A DNA stretch of 18,986 nucleotides from JAAYBY01 sp964465385 (GCA_964465385.1 CAYXIM010000031.1:1-18986), one strand, 5' to 3'. Counted from the stretch's first letter, positions 7,511 through 14,727 are shown. Numbers and translations: made by a program. The notes: a model not told the origin generated them from the letters alone.

Positions 7511-8733
7511 GCCTGTTGTGGATCGATCTCAAGCGCCTGTTTGCTGGAAAAGGGCTGCTTGTCTTGGCCCTCTTGTCTCCCCTGCTGGCCATTTTTTTGT
7601 TCTCGCTTCTGCTGGCCCCCATGATCTGGACGGCCAAGGACCTGAGCATGCGCATTGTGCTGTTTAACGAGGACAGCAGCCGAGATGTTGACCGCTTCAT
7701 CCAAACCATTCTTTTTTCCCCACAGTTTGAAGGCCTGAAAACAGTTTATGACGTTGACGACTTGCAAACGGGTTACCGCTGGCTGGAAGAAGACCTTGCC
7801 TCGGTGCTTGTCCATGTGCCGGAAGGGCTTTTTGATCGGCTCAGCCAGGGACAGACGGTCACCATTGACCTGATCAGCCAGGAACAACACGCCTTTGAAG
7901 CTGCCCTGATTCAGCTCACGCTCAGCCATTCCCTGCGTTCGGTCGGCAGCACACAAAACCAGATCGAGCTGGCACGTCAGCTCCTCTTGGATCAAGCGCT
8001 GTCTGAGCCGGCAGCTGACCGTTTTCATGACCGCTTGACCGCCTTTTTGCTCATGCGCTTTGTGGGGCGACAGGGGGTCATCGGCGAAAAAGGCGTGGTC
8101 TCAGCGCTGGGTGATTTTTTGCCAGCCGATGTGTACCTGGTGGCCCTCTATGTCTTCTTTGCATCCCTGACTCTCTTGCCCTTGATCCAGCTGTCTGCCC
8201 ACGACCTCAGCAGCGGGCTGGTGGATCGCGGCCTGTTGCGCGGCAGGGGCCTGACCCGCTTTTTCCTGGTTCGCCTCTTGTCGGGGAGCCTTCTGGTCTG
8301 TCTGGTTTTTCTTCTGCTCTTTCCAGCGTCACGCCTGCTTTCCAGCCTGCATGACACAGCCGGAAAAGCCACAAGCCACGCCGGTGCCTTTGTCCTGGCC
8401 ACTTGTTTGTGTGCGCTCGCCTTTTCAGCCCTGTCCCTCTTGCTCGCCAGTGCCTTTCGGGCGGAAAAGACAGCCCTCTGGCTGGCTTTTTACCTGTGTC
8501 TTTTGATGGGCCTGTCGGGTGGCCTGCTGCTGCCGGATACCCAACTGCCAGCATTTTTAGCTGTCTTGACGCGTTTTTTGCCCTTTCAGGGCGGCTTGCA
8601 GCTGCTGGCCAACGCAGCCTACGCGTTTGATCCGGGCCGTTTTATCTCAGACCTCTGGCGCCTGGGCCTGCTTTCAACTTCCTATGGCCTGATCGCTTAC
8701 CTGGCCTTTCGCATGCGGGCGGTGAGACCATGA
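7507..8733 (+). CDS. ABC-2 type transporter permease, first of two
   Basis: A 408-residue membrane subunit. One helix near the N-terminus (about 17-38) is followed by an extracytoplasmic domain of roughly 165 residues, then about five or six helices to the C-terminus (from about 205). This layout, with a large domain after the first helix, is that of NatB/YhaP-like ABC-2 exporters. It starts with GTG in a GTGA overlap with the ATPase stop and its own stop overlaps the next permease start, so the three subunits are made together. It is only weakly similar to its partner, so the transporter is probably a heterodimer. Exported substrate unknown. Confidence 0.85.
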   Translation: MSLLWIDLKRLFAGKGLLVLALLSPLLAIFLFSLLLAPMIWTAKDLSMRIVLFNEDSSRDVDRFIQTILFSPQFEGLKTVYDVDDLQTGYRWLEEDLASVLVHVPEGLFDRLSQGQTVTIDLISQEQHAFEAALIQLTLSHSLRSVGSTQNQIELARQLLLDQALSEPAADRFHDRLTAFLLMRFVGRQGVIGEKGVVSALGDFLPADVYLVALYVFFASLTLLPLIQLSAHDLSSGLVDRGLLRGRGLTRFFLVRLLSGSLLVCLVFLLLFPASRLLSSLHDTAGKATSHAGAFVLATCLCALAFSALSLLLASAFRAEKTALWLAFYLCLLMGLSGGLLLPDTQLPAFLAVLTRFLPFQGGLQLLANAAYAFDPGRFISDLWRLGLLSTSYGLIAYLAFRMRAVRP

Positions 8734-9968
8734 ATTACGGGCGTTTTTTCCTGGCCCAGTTGCGGCTGTCTCTGCGGCAGGTTTTTCCCCTTGTTTTTCT
8801 GGCCTTGTCACTTGTGCTGGCTGTGCTGGGGGCCAGCCGCTCGCTCAATCCGCCGGCGCAACCCTTGCCTGCGGTGGCCCTTGTGCTGGAAGACCAGGGG
8901 CCCTTGGTGGACCGTCTGGTTCAGATGCTGGAGCGAGAGCCGGGGCTGGCCTTGTCTTATCCGGACCGGCAAGCGGCTGAAAAGGCCTTGCTGGACAACC
9001 GCCTGGATGCTGTCTTTGTCATCACGGACCGCTTCAGCAGCCAGCTGGCGCGCGGGTCTTTTTCACACATCATTGAGCGGATGACCACCCCCGATTCCCG
9101 CCACACCGCCTTGGTGACCGAACCAGTTGTCACAGCCACACAAAGCCTGTGGGTTGAGCAGGAGCTGATTCGCCAGATGGGAAAAACCTTGTCCGATGCG
9201 GGCTTGCCCTACCCGCCCGCGTTGGAAGCCGAACACCGGCAGCAGATGGAAGCCCTCTGGCAAGAGGGGGCCAGCATCATCATCCGCCCCCAGCTTCATG
9301 TGCCCACAGGTCAGGTCCGCCAGCCGGCACAAAAGCCACAAGGGTCCGCCGGCGGCCGGGCCCTTGCCACTGGCCTGGGCTGGCTGGCAGCCCTGCTTGT
9401 TTTTTATCTCTTATCCGAGCCGGCCTGGCATGTCGACTTAGGCCGTCAGGTGATCCGTGAACGGCTGTGGCAAAAAAAGACCTGCTTGTCACAGGTCTTT
9501 CTCTCGGCCAGTCTGGCGCCATTGGTGCTTGCCCTGCTGTCAGCCGCCCTGTGCCTCGCGGTGCTGGTGGTTTGGCTGCCCGCTATTCCCATCCGCGCCC
9601 TTTTCCTTTTGCTGCCCATGGCGGTCTATCTGGCAGGCATCTGCGGGCTTGTCCTGGTGCTGGCGCGCTTGATCCGCCACCCACAGGCCTTTTTCTACGC
9701 AGCACCCCTGCTGACCTTTGTTCACGGGGTCCTCAGTGGTTTTTTTGCCCCGTTACCGAATTGGGCCTGGTTGCTGGCGCACCTGTCTCACCTCTTGCCC
9801 GGCCGTTGGTTGGCCACGGTCCTGCATGCCGCATCCTGGTCGGGGCTTCCAGGGCAGGCAGGGGATAGCCCCCGCCTGCCGCTTGCCTGTGCAGGGCTGG
9901 TGGCCTGCAGCCTGCTATGGCTGGCTGCCGGCCTGGTCAGCCACCGGGCCCGGCAGCCGGACTGTTAA
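8730..9968 (+). CDS. ABC-2 type transporter permease, second of two
   Basis: A 412-residue membrane subunit with the same layout as its upstream partner: one N-terminal helix (about 14-35), an extracytoplasmic domain to about residue 205, then roughly six helices, with a very hydrophobic C-terminal half. The ATG overlaps the previous stop (ATGA). Its stop lies four bases from the trpB stop on the other strand. A hairpin and A-tract at 9472-9500, within codons for QKKTCLSQVF, reads as a terminator for the opposite strand. No rightward terminator for this operon is visible just after the gene. Confidence 0.83.
   Translation: MNYGRFFLAQLRLSLRQVFPLVFLALSLVLAVLGASRSLNPPAQPLPAVALVLEDQGPLVDRLVQMLEREPGLALSYPDRQAAEKALLDNRLDAVFVITDRFSSQLARGSFSHIIERMTTPDSRHTALVTEPVVTATQSLWVEQELIRQMGKTLSDAGLPYPPALEAEHRQQMEALWQEGASIIIRPQLHVPTGQVRQPAQKPQGSAGGRALATGLGWLAALLVFYLLSEPAWHVDLGRQVIRERLWQKKTCLSQVFLSASLAPLVLALLSAALCLAVLVVWLPAIPIRALFLLLPMAVYLAGICGLVLVLARLIRHPQAFFYAAPLLTFVHGVLSGFFAPLPNWAWLLAHLSHLLPGRWLATVLHAASWSGLPGQAGDSPRLPLACAGLVACSLLWLAAGLVSHRARQPDC
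9472..9500 (-). terminator. intrinsic terminator on the minus strand, inside the ABC permease gene
   Basis: AAAGACCTG (9476-9484) and CAGGTCTTT (9492-9500) form a perfect 9-bp stem with a 7-nt loop. Read leftward the stem runs straight into seven consecutive U (9478-9472). Read rightward there are only three T before CTC. It lies about 470 nt past the trpB stop codon and is the first good terminator for that transcript. Confidence 0.6.
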
Positions 9969-9972
9969 GCCC

Positions 9973-11193
9973 CTAGAGGCGGTCGCCATAGTGTTCCAGC
10001 ACGTAATCCAGGTCTTTGTCTCCGCGGCCAGAGCAATTAATCAGGATAGATCCCGAAGAGCGTTCCCGGGCCATCTTCATGGCATAGGCAATGGCATGGG
10101 CACTTTCCAAGGCCGGGATGATACCTTCAAGCCGTGACAAGGCAAAGAAGGCATCGACGGCTTCCTGGTCTGTCGCTGTCTCATAGCGGACCCGGCCAAG
10201 GTCATGCAAGTAAGCATGCTCCGGACCAACGGACGGATAATCCAGGCCGCTGGCAATCGAATGAACCGGTGCCGGCTCCCCGTTTTCATCTTTGAGCATG
10301 ATGGAGCGAAAGCCGTGCATAACGCCCTCCGAGCCATAGGTGATGCTGGCGGCATGCTGGCCAAGCTCGCGCCCAGATCCCAGCGGTTCGACGCCGATCA
10401 GTTCGACCGGGTCTGCCAGGAAAGGGGTCATGATGCCGGCGGCATTGGAACCGCCACCCACGCAGGCCACCACGCTGTCCGGCAGGTTGCCGGTCATATC
10501 CAGAAACTGTTCCCTGGCCTCAATACCGACGACCATCTGGAAGTCACGGACCATCAGGGGGAAGGGGTGCGGCCCAACCACAGATCCGATGCAATAAATG
10601 GCGTCTTCATATTCATTCAGATAGGCTTCAAAGGCGGCATCCACCGCTTCTTTCAAGGTTTTCAAGCCGTGAGAAACAGGCACGACCCGGGCACCCAACA
10701 GCTTCATCCGGGCCACGTTGGGGGCCTGCTTGGCGATATCCACCTCGCCCATGTAAATATCGCATGCCAGGCCAAAAAAGGCTGCGGCTGTGGCCAGGGC
10801 GACACCGTGCTGTCCCGCACCCGTTTCCGCAATGATCTTTTTCTTGCCCATGTAGTGGGCCAAAAGCCCCTCACCCATACAGTGGTTCAACTTGTGGGCG
10901 CCGGTGTGATTCAAGTCTTCCCGTTTCAAATAGAGCTGGCAGTTACCCAGAGACCGGGACAGGCGTTCACAATGGTAGGTGGGCGTGGGCCGGCCTTGAA
11001 ATTCTTTGCGGATCCGCCGCAGCTCGCTGATGAACTTGGAGCTTTGGCAGATGGTCTGATAAGCTGTGTAGATGTTTTGAAACTCTGCCTCCAGCTGTGG
11101 CGGAATAAACGCACCGCCATAGCTGCCAAAATAACCCGCTTGTGTCGGGGTCTGTTTGCGGTAAACAGCAAAATCCACGTCTTGTTTCAACAT
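9973..11193 (-). CDS. trpB: tryptophan synthase beta subunit
   Basis: A 406-residue PLP enzyme that joins indole (normally tunnelled from TrpA) to L-serine to give L-tryptophan. Core motifs: KREDLNHTGAHK with PLP lysine Lys101, AETGAGQHG with catalytic Glu123, the phosphate-binding loop CVGGGSN (244-250), GLDYPSVGPEHA, EGIIPALES and SGRGDKD (388-394). Some usually conserved neighbours differ: HKLNHCMGE after the lysine, SIASGLD, INCSGRG. Start ATG at 11193 is preceded by AAGGAG. No trpA or other trp gene is in the window; it stands alone behind a tryptophan T-box. It may use indole from a TrpA encoded elsewhere or salvaged indole; this cannot be decided here. Confidence 0.94.
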   Translation of the reverse strand: MLKQDVDFAVYRKQTPTQAGYFGSYGGAFIPPQLEAEFQNIYTAYQTICQSSKFISELRRIRKEFQGRPTPTYHCERLSRSLGNCQLYLKREDLNHTGAHKLNHCMGEGLLAHYMGKKKIIAETGAGQHGVALATAAAFFGLACDIYMGEVDIAKQAPNVARMKLLGARVVPVSHGLKTLKEAVDAAFEAYLNEYEDAIYCIGSVVGPHPFPLMVRDFQMVVGIEAREQFLDMTGNLPDSVVACVGGGSNAAGIMTPFLADPVELIGVEPLGSGRELGQHAASITYGSEGVMHGFRSIMLKDENGEPAPVHSIASGLDYPSVGPEHAYLHDLGRVRYETATDQEAVDAFFALSRLEGIIPALESAHAIAYAMKMARERSSGSILINCSGRGDKDLDYVLEHYGDRL

Positions 11194-11210
11194 AATGTTC
11201 TCCTTTCATG

Positions 11211-11241
11211 AAAAAAACCCCTGTCCCAAACAAGGGACAGG
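11211..11241 (-). terminator. T-box attenuator terminator ahead of trpB
   Basis: CCTGTCCC and GGGACAGG (11241-11220 read leftward) form an 8-bp stem with a 6-nt loop, followed by two G and seven U (11217-11211). The left arm is also part of the alternative T-box antiterminator, so the two folds exclude each other. Confidence 0.9.
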
Positions 11242-11487
11242 AGTTGTTCCTGCGGTACCACCCACTTGCCGGTTTGCTGCACGGAGCCAACCGACCACTC
11301 TTGCCACACAGCACGCTGCGTGCTTCCTTGATAACGGGTGAAGCTCCCGTCAGCTGCTACTTGCGACCGGGGTCGCTTTCGGTCTGCCTTCTCAAGTCCA
11401 TTCAACCCGGCTTATCCTGTTGCACTCCCACCAACGGCAACTCTCTGTGAGGCTTGGGCCCGGTCTACTCTTCTTGATCACGAGTTT
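11211..11487 (-). promoter_or_regulatory. tryptophan-specific T-box riboswitch leader of trpB
   Basis: Read leftward, the leader has the T-box hallmarks in order: an AGUA loop E strand, the AG-rich bulge (AGAGAGUUGCC), the GGUGGGAGUGCAAC distal region, the opposite loop E strand GAA followed directly by the specifier UGG (11400-11398, Trp), and the T-box proper GGGUGGUACCGCAGG (about 11262-11248) before a terminator. Uncharged tRNA-Trp should pair with the specifier and with the UGGU bulge and favour the antiterminator, turning trpB on when tryptophan is short. Confidence 0.92.
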
Positions 11488-11502
11488 ATCTATATTGTAG
11501 CA

Positions 11503-11531
11503 AACATAGTCCTTTTATCGGCACTTGTCAA
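11503..11531 (-). promoter_or_regulatory. promoter of the T-box/trpB transcript
   Basis: A perfect TTGACA (11531-11526) is followed after 17 bases by TATGTT (11508-11503, 4 of 6). A second possible -10, TGCTACAAT (an extended -10, TACAAT at 11499-11494), lies just downstream. Either gives a start just before the T-box stem I. The -35 begins only five bases after the stop of the upstream SIS gene. Confidence 0.55.
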
Positions 11532-11535
11532 GGGG

Positions 11536-12069
11536 TTATTCCAAATTGGCGTGCAATTGGGCCAGACTGTCAAACGAAACCCCACAGGCATCAAACAAAC
11601 GCAGGACCAGGTTGTCCAGGGTCAGCAGCAGGCTTTGTTCAAAAAGGCTGCCTCCGGGCTGCTGGGAGACCGCTGGGATAAGCAGGACTTGATCGGCCAG
11701 GCCAGCCAGGGTGGACACCGGTTTGCTGGTGACCAGTAAAACCGTCACCCCTATTTTTTTGGCTTTGTTCACCTGATGGATCAGGTTGCCGGTTTCCCCG
11801 GATCCGGAACCGACCACCAGCAGGTCATCGGCCTGGATGGCTGGTGTGGTTGTGTCCCCAACCACAAAGGCTGTTTTACCCAGGTGCATGAGGCGCATGG
11901 CAAACGCGCGCATCATCAGCAAAGACCTGCCCGCACCGGTGACAAAGACGCGTGTAAAAGGCTGGATGGTCATCACAACCTCAAGCAGCTGTTTTTCATC
12001 AAGGGCAGAAAGCGTCTGGTTGATTTCGTCAAGGATCAGGCCTTGCGCCGAGGGGGTTTTGTTTTGCAT
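11536..12069 (-). CDS. SIS-domain sugar isomerase, 6-phospho-3-hexuloisomerase-like
   Basis: A 177-residue protein made of a single SIS domain, the size and pattern of 6-phospho-3-hexuloisomerase (PHI, HxlB), which interconverts 3-hexulose 6-phosphate and fructose 6-phosphate in the ribulose monophosphate pathway. Sugar-phosphate-binding motifs: TGAGRS (44-49), GDTTTP (71-76), GSGSGETG (87-94), with Glu144 in SLFEQS as a possible catalytic residue. The usual partner, hexulose-6-phosphate synthase, is not next to it. The start at 12069 has GAGGTG seven bases upstream; an in-frame ATG at 12096 sits inside a palindrome and lacks a ribosome binding site. Another SIS isomerase function is possible. 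Confidence 0.78.
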   Translation of the reverse strand: MQNKTPSAQGLILDEINQTLSALDEKQLLEVVMTIQPFTRVFVTGAGRSLLMMRAFAMRLMHLGKTAFVVGDTTTPAIQADDLLVVGSGSGETGNLIHQVNKAKKIGVTVLLVTSKPVSTLAGLADQVLLIPAVSQQPGGSLFEQSLLLTLDNLVLRLFDACGVSFDSLAQLHANLE

Positions 12070-12086
12070 CGTGGCACACCTCACAT

Positions 12087-12098
12087 GTTTGATCAAAC
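12087..12098. promoter_or_regulatory. perfect 12-bp palindrome in the leader of the SIS gene
   Basis: GTTTGATCAAAC is its own reverse complement. It lies between the predicted promoter (12118-12147) and the ATG at 12069, where a repressor would block transcription. No regulator gene is adjacent. Confidence 0.35.
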
Positions 12099-12117
12099 GG
12101 CTGTCAACAACGTCTTC

Positions 12118-12147
12118 ATCTTACGGTCTGGCCTGCCGGCCTGTCAA
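12118..12147 (-). promoter_or_regulatory. promoter of the SIS gene
   Basis: A perfect TTGACA (12147-12142) is followed after 18 bases by TAAGAT (12123-12118, 4 of 6). It predicts a leader of about 40 nt and faces away from the DUF815 promoter. Confidence 0.5.
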
Positions 12148-12182
12148 ACCCCTGTCTTGCCAAAGGGTGCCACGACGCTGGC

Positions 12183-12211
12183 TTGGGCTTGCGCGATTTT
12201 TACAGTATAAT
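12183..12211 (+). promoter_or_regulatory. promoter of the DUF815-sialidase operon
   Basis: A perfect TATAAT at 12206-12211 is preceded at 17 bases by a weak -35, TTGGGC at 12183-12188. The transcript would start near 12218, about 75 nt before the ATG. Confidence 0.5.
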
Positions 12212-12292
12212 CAGATCAATGACCATGTGCCTGACCTGGATCAGCATGTCAGCCACGCTGATCTTTCAAGGCACACAAACAAGGGGAACCCC

Positions 12293-13639
12293 ATGGACCA
12301 GCTGCTCAACCAATTGATCGTCTACCGCTCGCTCAAGGAGGATCCGATTCTGGCCCCCCTGGCCGATGCCATCCGCGCTTTCAATGCGGGGTCTCAAGAC
12401 CGACCGGCCCTGGTCTCCACCCTTTACGGGCAAATCAACCAGCTTCTGGCTGTTGCCACTGATTTTGGCTTTGACCGCAACTTGTGGCACCGTTATGTGG
12501 CCTATCGCCTGGCCTGCACGGAAAACCCCTTCACCCTGCTGGCGGAGCGAACCGGCGCCCGGCCTGGAAGTGTTAACCAGCTGGTGACCGATGACCTGTC
12601 CCGCATTCAAGCCCTTTACCACTATGACTTCCAGCCCCTGGAAAAAGCACTTGGCCTGTCTTGTTTTTCTCTGATCACCCGTTATCAGGCCCTGCCCAAA
12701 AGCAAAAAACAGTACAACCACGTGGTCAGTGAAAAAATTCAATCTTTGAGCCTGGCGCTGGACCAAGCCTGGACCGCCGAGGACTGGTTTAAGACGCTCA
12801 CAGCCTTTTACCAGCAAGAAGGGGTCGGCGCCATCGGCCTCAACCACGCCTTTCGTCTGGCAGGTGCCGGACCGGGCTTGTCCCTGCGGCCGGTGACCGA
12901 TGTTGTCGATGTGTCGCTGGATGACTTGATTGGCCTGGACCAGCAAAAGGCCCTCCTGCGGGCCAACACAGAAGCCTTTCTGGCCGGAAAAAAAGCCAAC
13001 AACCTCTTGCTCTACGGCGACAGCGGGACGGGCAAGTCAACCTGTGTCAAAGCCTTGCTGCATGAATACGCCCACCGGGGTTTACGGGTGATCGAAGTCT
13101 ACAAACACCAGTTCCAAGACCTGCCTTGGCTGATCGAGCACATCAAGCAGCGGCGCTACCGCTTTCTCATTTTCATGGATGACCTGTCTTTTGAAGAATT
13201 TGAGACCGATTTCAAACATTTGAAAGCGGTTATTGAGGGTGGCATTGAGGTCACACCTGACAACGTCCTCATGATTGCCACGTCCAACCGCAGGCACCTG
13301 ATCAGAGAGACCTGGACAGACCGATCAGATGCCGGGGTGCAAAACGATGTGCACCACTCGGATACCGCCGAGGAAAAGCAATCGCTGGTCAACCGCTTCG
13401 GACTGACCCTTTATTTCCCGCGTCCATCACAACAAGAATACCTGGCCATTGTGGACGGCCTGGCCAGCCAGCACCCGGAACTCAAGATGCCCCGGGACGT
13501 TCTCTTGCAGAAAGCGCGTGACTGGGGCCTGTGGCACGGATCGGTGTCAGGCCGCCGCGCCCGCCAATTCATCAACGATCTGCTGGCCCAGGCAGCCCTC
13601 GGCCAGACAGACCCAACAGAAAGCAGGTGTTCATTATGA
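12293..13639 (+). CDS. DUF815 family AAA+ ATPase
   Basis: A 448-residue cytoplasmic protein. The N-terminal half (about 1-205) is helical and of unknown function; the C-terminal half is a DUF815-type P-loop ATPase with Walker A GDSGTGKST (242-250), Walker B FLIFMDDLSF (291-300) and a sensor-1-like ATSNRRHL (329-336), then SGRRARQF near the end. DUF815 proteins are common in Bacillota and Proteobacteria; the molecular function is not established. The ATG at 12293 has AGGGGA upstream. The frame is open further upstream but crosses the promoters and the antisense of the SIS gene, so that is not coding. Its stop overlaps the start of the sialidase-fold gene (ATGA). Confidence 0.86.
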   Translation: MDQLLNQLIVYRSLKEDPILAPLADAIRAFNAGSQDRPALVSTLYGQINQLLAVATDFGFDRNLWHRYVAYRLACTENPFTLLAERTGARPGSVNQLVTDDLSRIQALYHYDFQPLEKALGLSCFSLITRYQALPKSKKQYNHVVSEKIQSLSLALDQAWTAEDWFKTLTAFYQQEGVGAIGLNHAFRLAGAGPGLSLRPVTDVVDVSLDDLIGLDQQKALLRANTEAFLAGKKANNLLLYGDSGTGKSTCVKALLHEYAHRGLRVIEVYKHQFQDLPWLIEHIKQRRYRFLIFMDDLSFEEFETDFKHLKAVIEGGIEVTPDNVLMIATSNRRHLIRETWTDRSDAGVQNDVHHSDTAEEKQSLVNRFGLTLYFPRPSQQEYLAIVDGLASQHPELKMPRDVLLQKARDWGLWHGSVSGRRARQFINDLLAQAALGQTDPTESRCSL

Positions 13640-14727
13640 AACGCATCCGTTCAGGCCAAGTCTTACAAGCCGATAACCCCAGGCACCGAAGTAAAACATT
13701 CGCTTGTATGGTCGTGTTGCCTTCCGGTCGCTGGCTGTGTGGCTACAAGGCTGGCCCGACCAAGGGAGATGAGGCCGGCCAGACGGCCTGTGCCTGTTTC
13801 TCAGATGACCAGGGACAAAGCTGGTCTGACCCCTATGAACCCTTCTCTTTGACCACCTTTGAGGGGCTGCCCGTTGTGGTTCGCGGCGTGTATTTTTTAC
13901 CCCTGGGCGGCCAGGATGTGTTGGCGGTTTGTAACATTGTGGACAACCGCCACCCGGAAAAACCCTATTTTCAGCCTGAGCTGGAGGGTCTGAAAGACAC
14001 ACGGATTCTGGCAGCCTTTTCCGAAGATGACGGGCTCACCTATGGCCAGCCTTTCCCGATACCAACCCGCGGCATCGATACGCCCACCCCTTTGACCGGC
14101 GCTCCTTTTTTTCATCAGGGACACATCCATATCCCCTTCGAAGTTAACAAACCCTACGACACACCCGGCGAATGGATCCACCGTTCCTGCACCGTCACCT
14201 TATCAAGCCAAGACCGCACCGTTTCAGATCCCCTGGTGTTAACCGGTGTTTCAGGCCGCTATTACTGGGATCAGCGTTTTACGGTCGCGGGAGATCGCCT
14301 CTTTGATTATTTTTGGACCTACGACGCCGTGGCACAGACTTACTTGTCGGTGCACGGCATGGAAGTGGTGGACGGCCGCCCCGGTTCTCTCTTTGATCTG
14401 GGCATCCCAGGTCAGCCAGGCTACGGCGCCTGGGTCAAGGACCAGCTTTTTCTGCCAGTGGTTGATCGCACCAAGAGCCCCAAGGTGGTGCTTTACCGGT
14501 CAACAGATGGCCGAACCTTCCAGGAGGCAGCCCTGGCTTATGAATCTGGGCTCAACAAACAGGCGGTTGCTTCCCTGGATATGGCCGGCGCCTGGTCGGA
14601 AATGGCTTTGTTTTCGGTCGGTCACCCCCATGCTTTGGCCCTGCCAGATGGTGATGTGCTTGTCTATTATTATGCCGGACCTTCAACCGACGTGACCGAG
14701 ATCGCCTTCGTGGTGCTGCGCCCCTAG
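13636..14727 (+). CDS. sialidase-fold (BNR/Asp-box) protein, cytoplasmic
   Basis: A 363-residue predicted beta-propeller of the sialidase/neuraminidase superfamily. Asp-box-like repeats occur at SDDQGQSW (56-63), SEDDGLTY (129-136) and STDGRTF (289-295), spaced as in six-bladed propellers. There is no signal peptide, so it would work inside the cell, on an imported glycan or a cell-wall sugar derivative. I cannot confirm the sialidase arginine triad without a structural alignment, so sialic acid is not assured. AGGTG lies six bases before the ATG, which overlaps the stop of the ATPase gene. A different glycosidase or a binding protein of this fold is possible. Confidence 0.75.
   Translation: MKRIRSGQVLQADNPRHRSKTFACMVVLPSGRWLCGYKAGPTKGDEAGQTACACFSDDQGQSWSDPYEPFSLTTFEGLPVVVRGVYFLPLGGQDVLAVCNIVDNRHPEKPYFQPELEGLKDTRILAAFSEDDGLTYGQPFPIPTRGIDTPTPLTGAPFFHQGHIHIPFEVNKPYDTPGEWIHRSCTVTLSSQDRTVSDPLVLTGVSGRYYWDQRFTVAGDRLFDYFWTYDAVAQTYLSVHGMEVVDGRPGSLFDLGIPGQPGYGAWVKDQLFLPVVDRTKSPKVVLYRSTDGRTFQEAALAYESGLNKQAVASLDMAGAWSEMALFSVGHPHALALPDGDVLVYYYAGPSTDVTEIAFVVLRP

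Noticed and set aside
9923..9958. 9-bp perfect inverted repeat GGCTGCCGG/CCGGCAGCC at the end of permease 2
   Set aside because: No U-tract on either strand and it lies in GC-rich Ala/Gly codons, so it may be chance; it could still slow convergent transcription.
10204..11211. A 335-residue rightward open frame opposite trpB
   Set aside because: It is entirely antisense to a clear trpB with all catalytic motifs and runs into the T-box terminator; its composition is that of a shadow frame.
11728..11760. Rightward hairpin GGTGAC/GTCACC followed by seven T inside the SIS gene
   Set aside because: The stem is only 6 bp, four bases separate it from the T run, and no rightward transcript is expected here.
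11786..12292. Upstream extension of the DUF815 frame by 169 codons
   Set aside because: It crosses the antisense strand of the SIS gene and two predicted promoters, while the ATG at 12293 has a good ribosome binding site.
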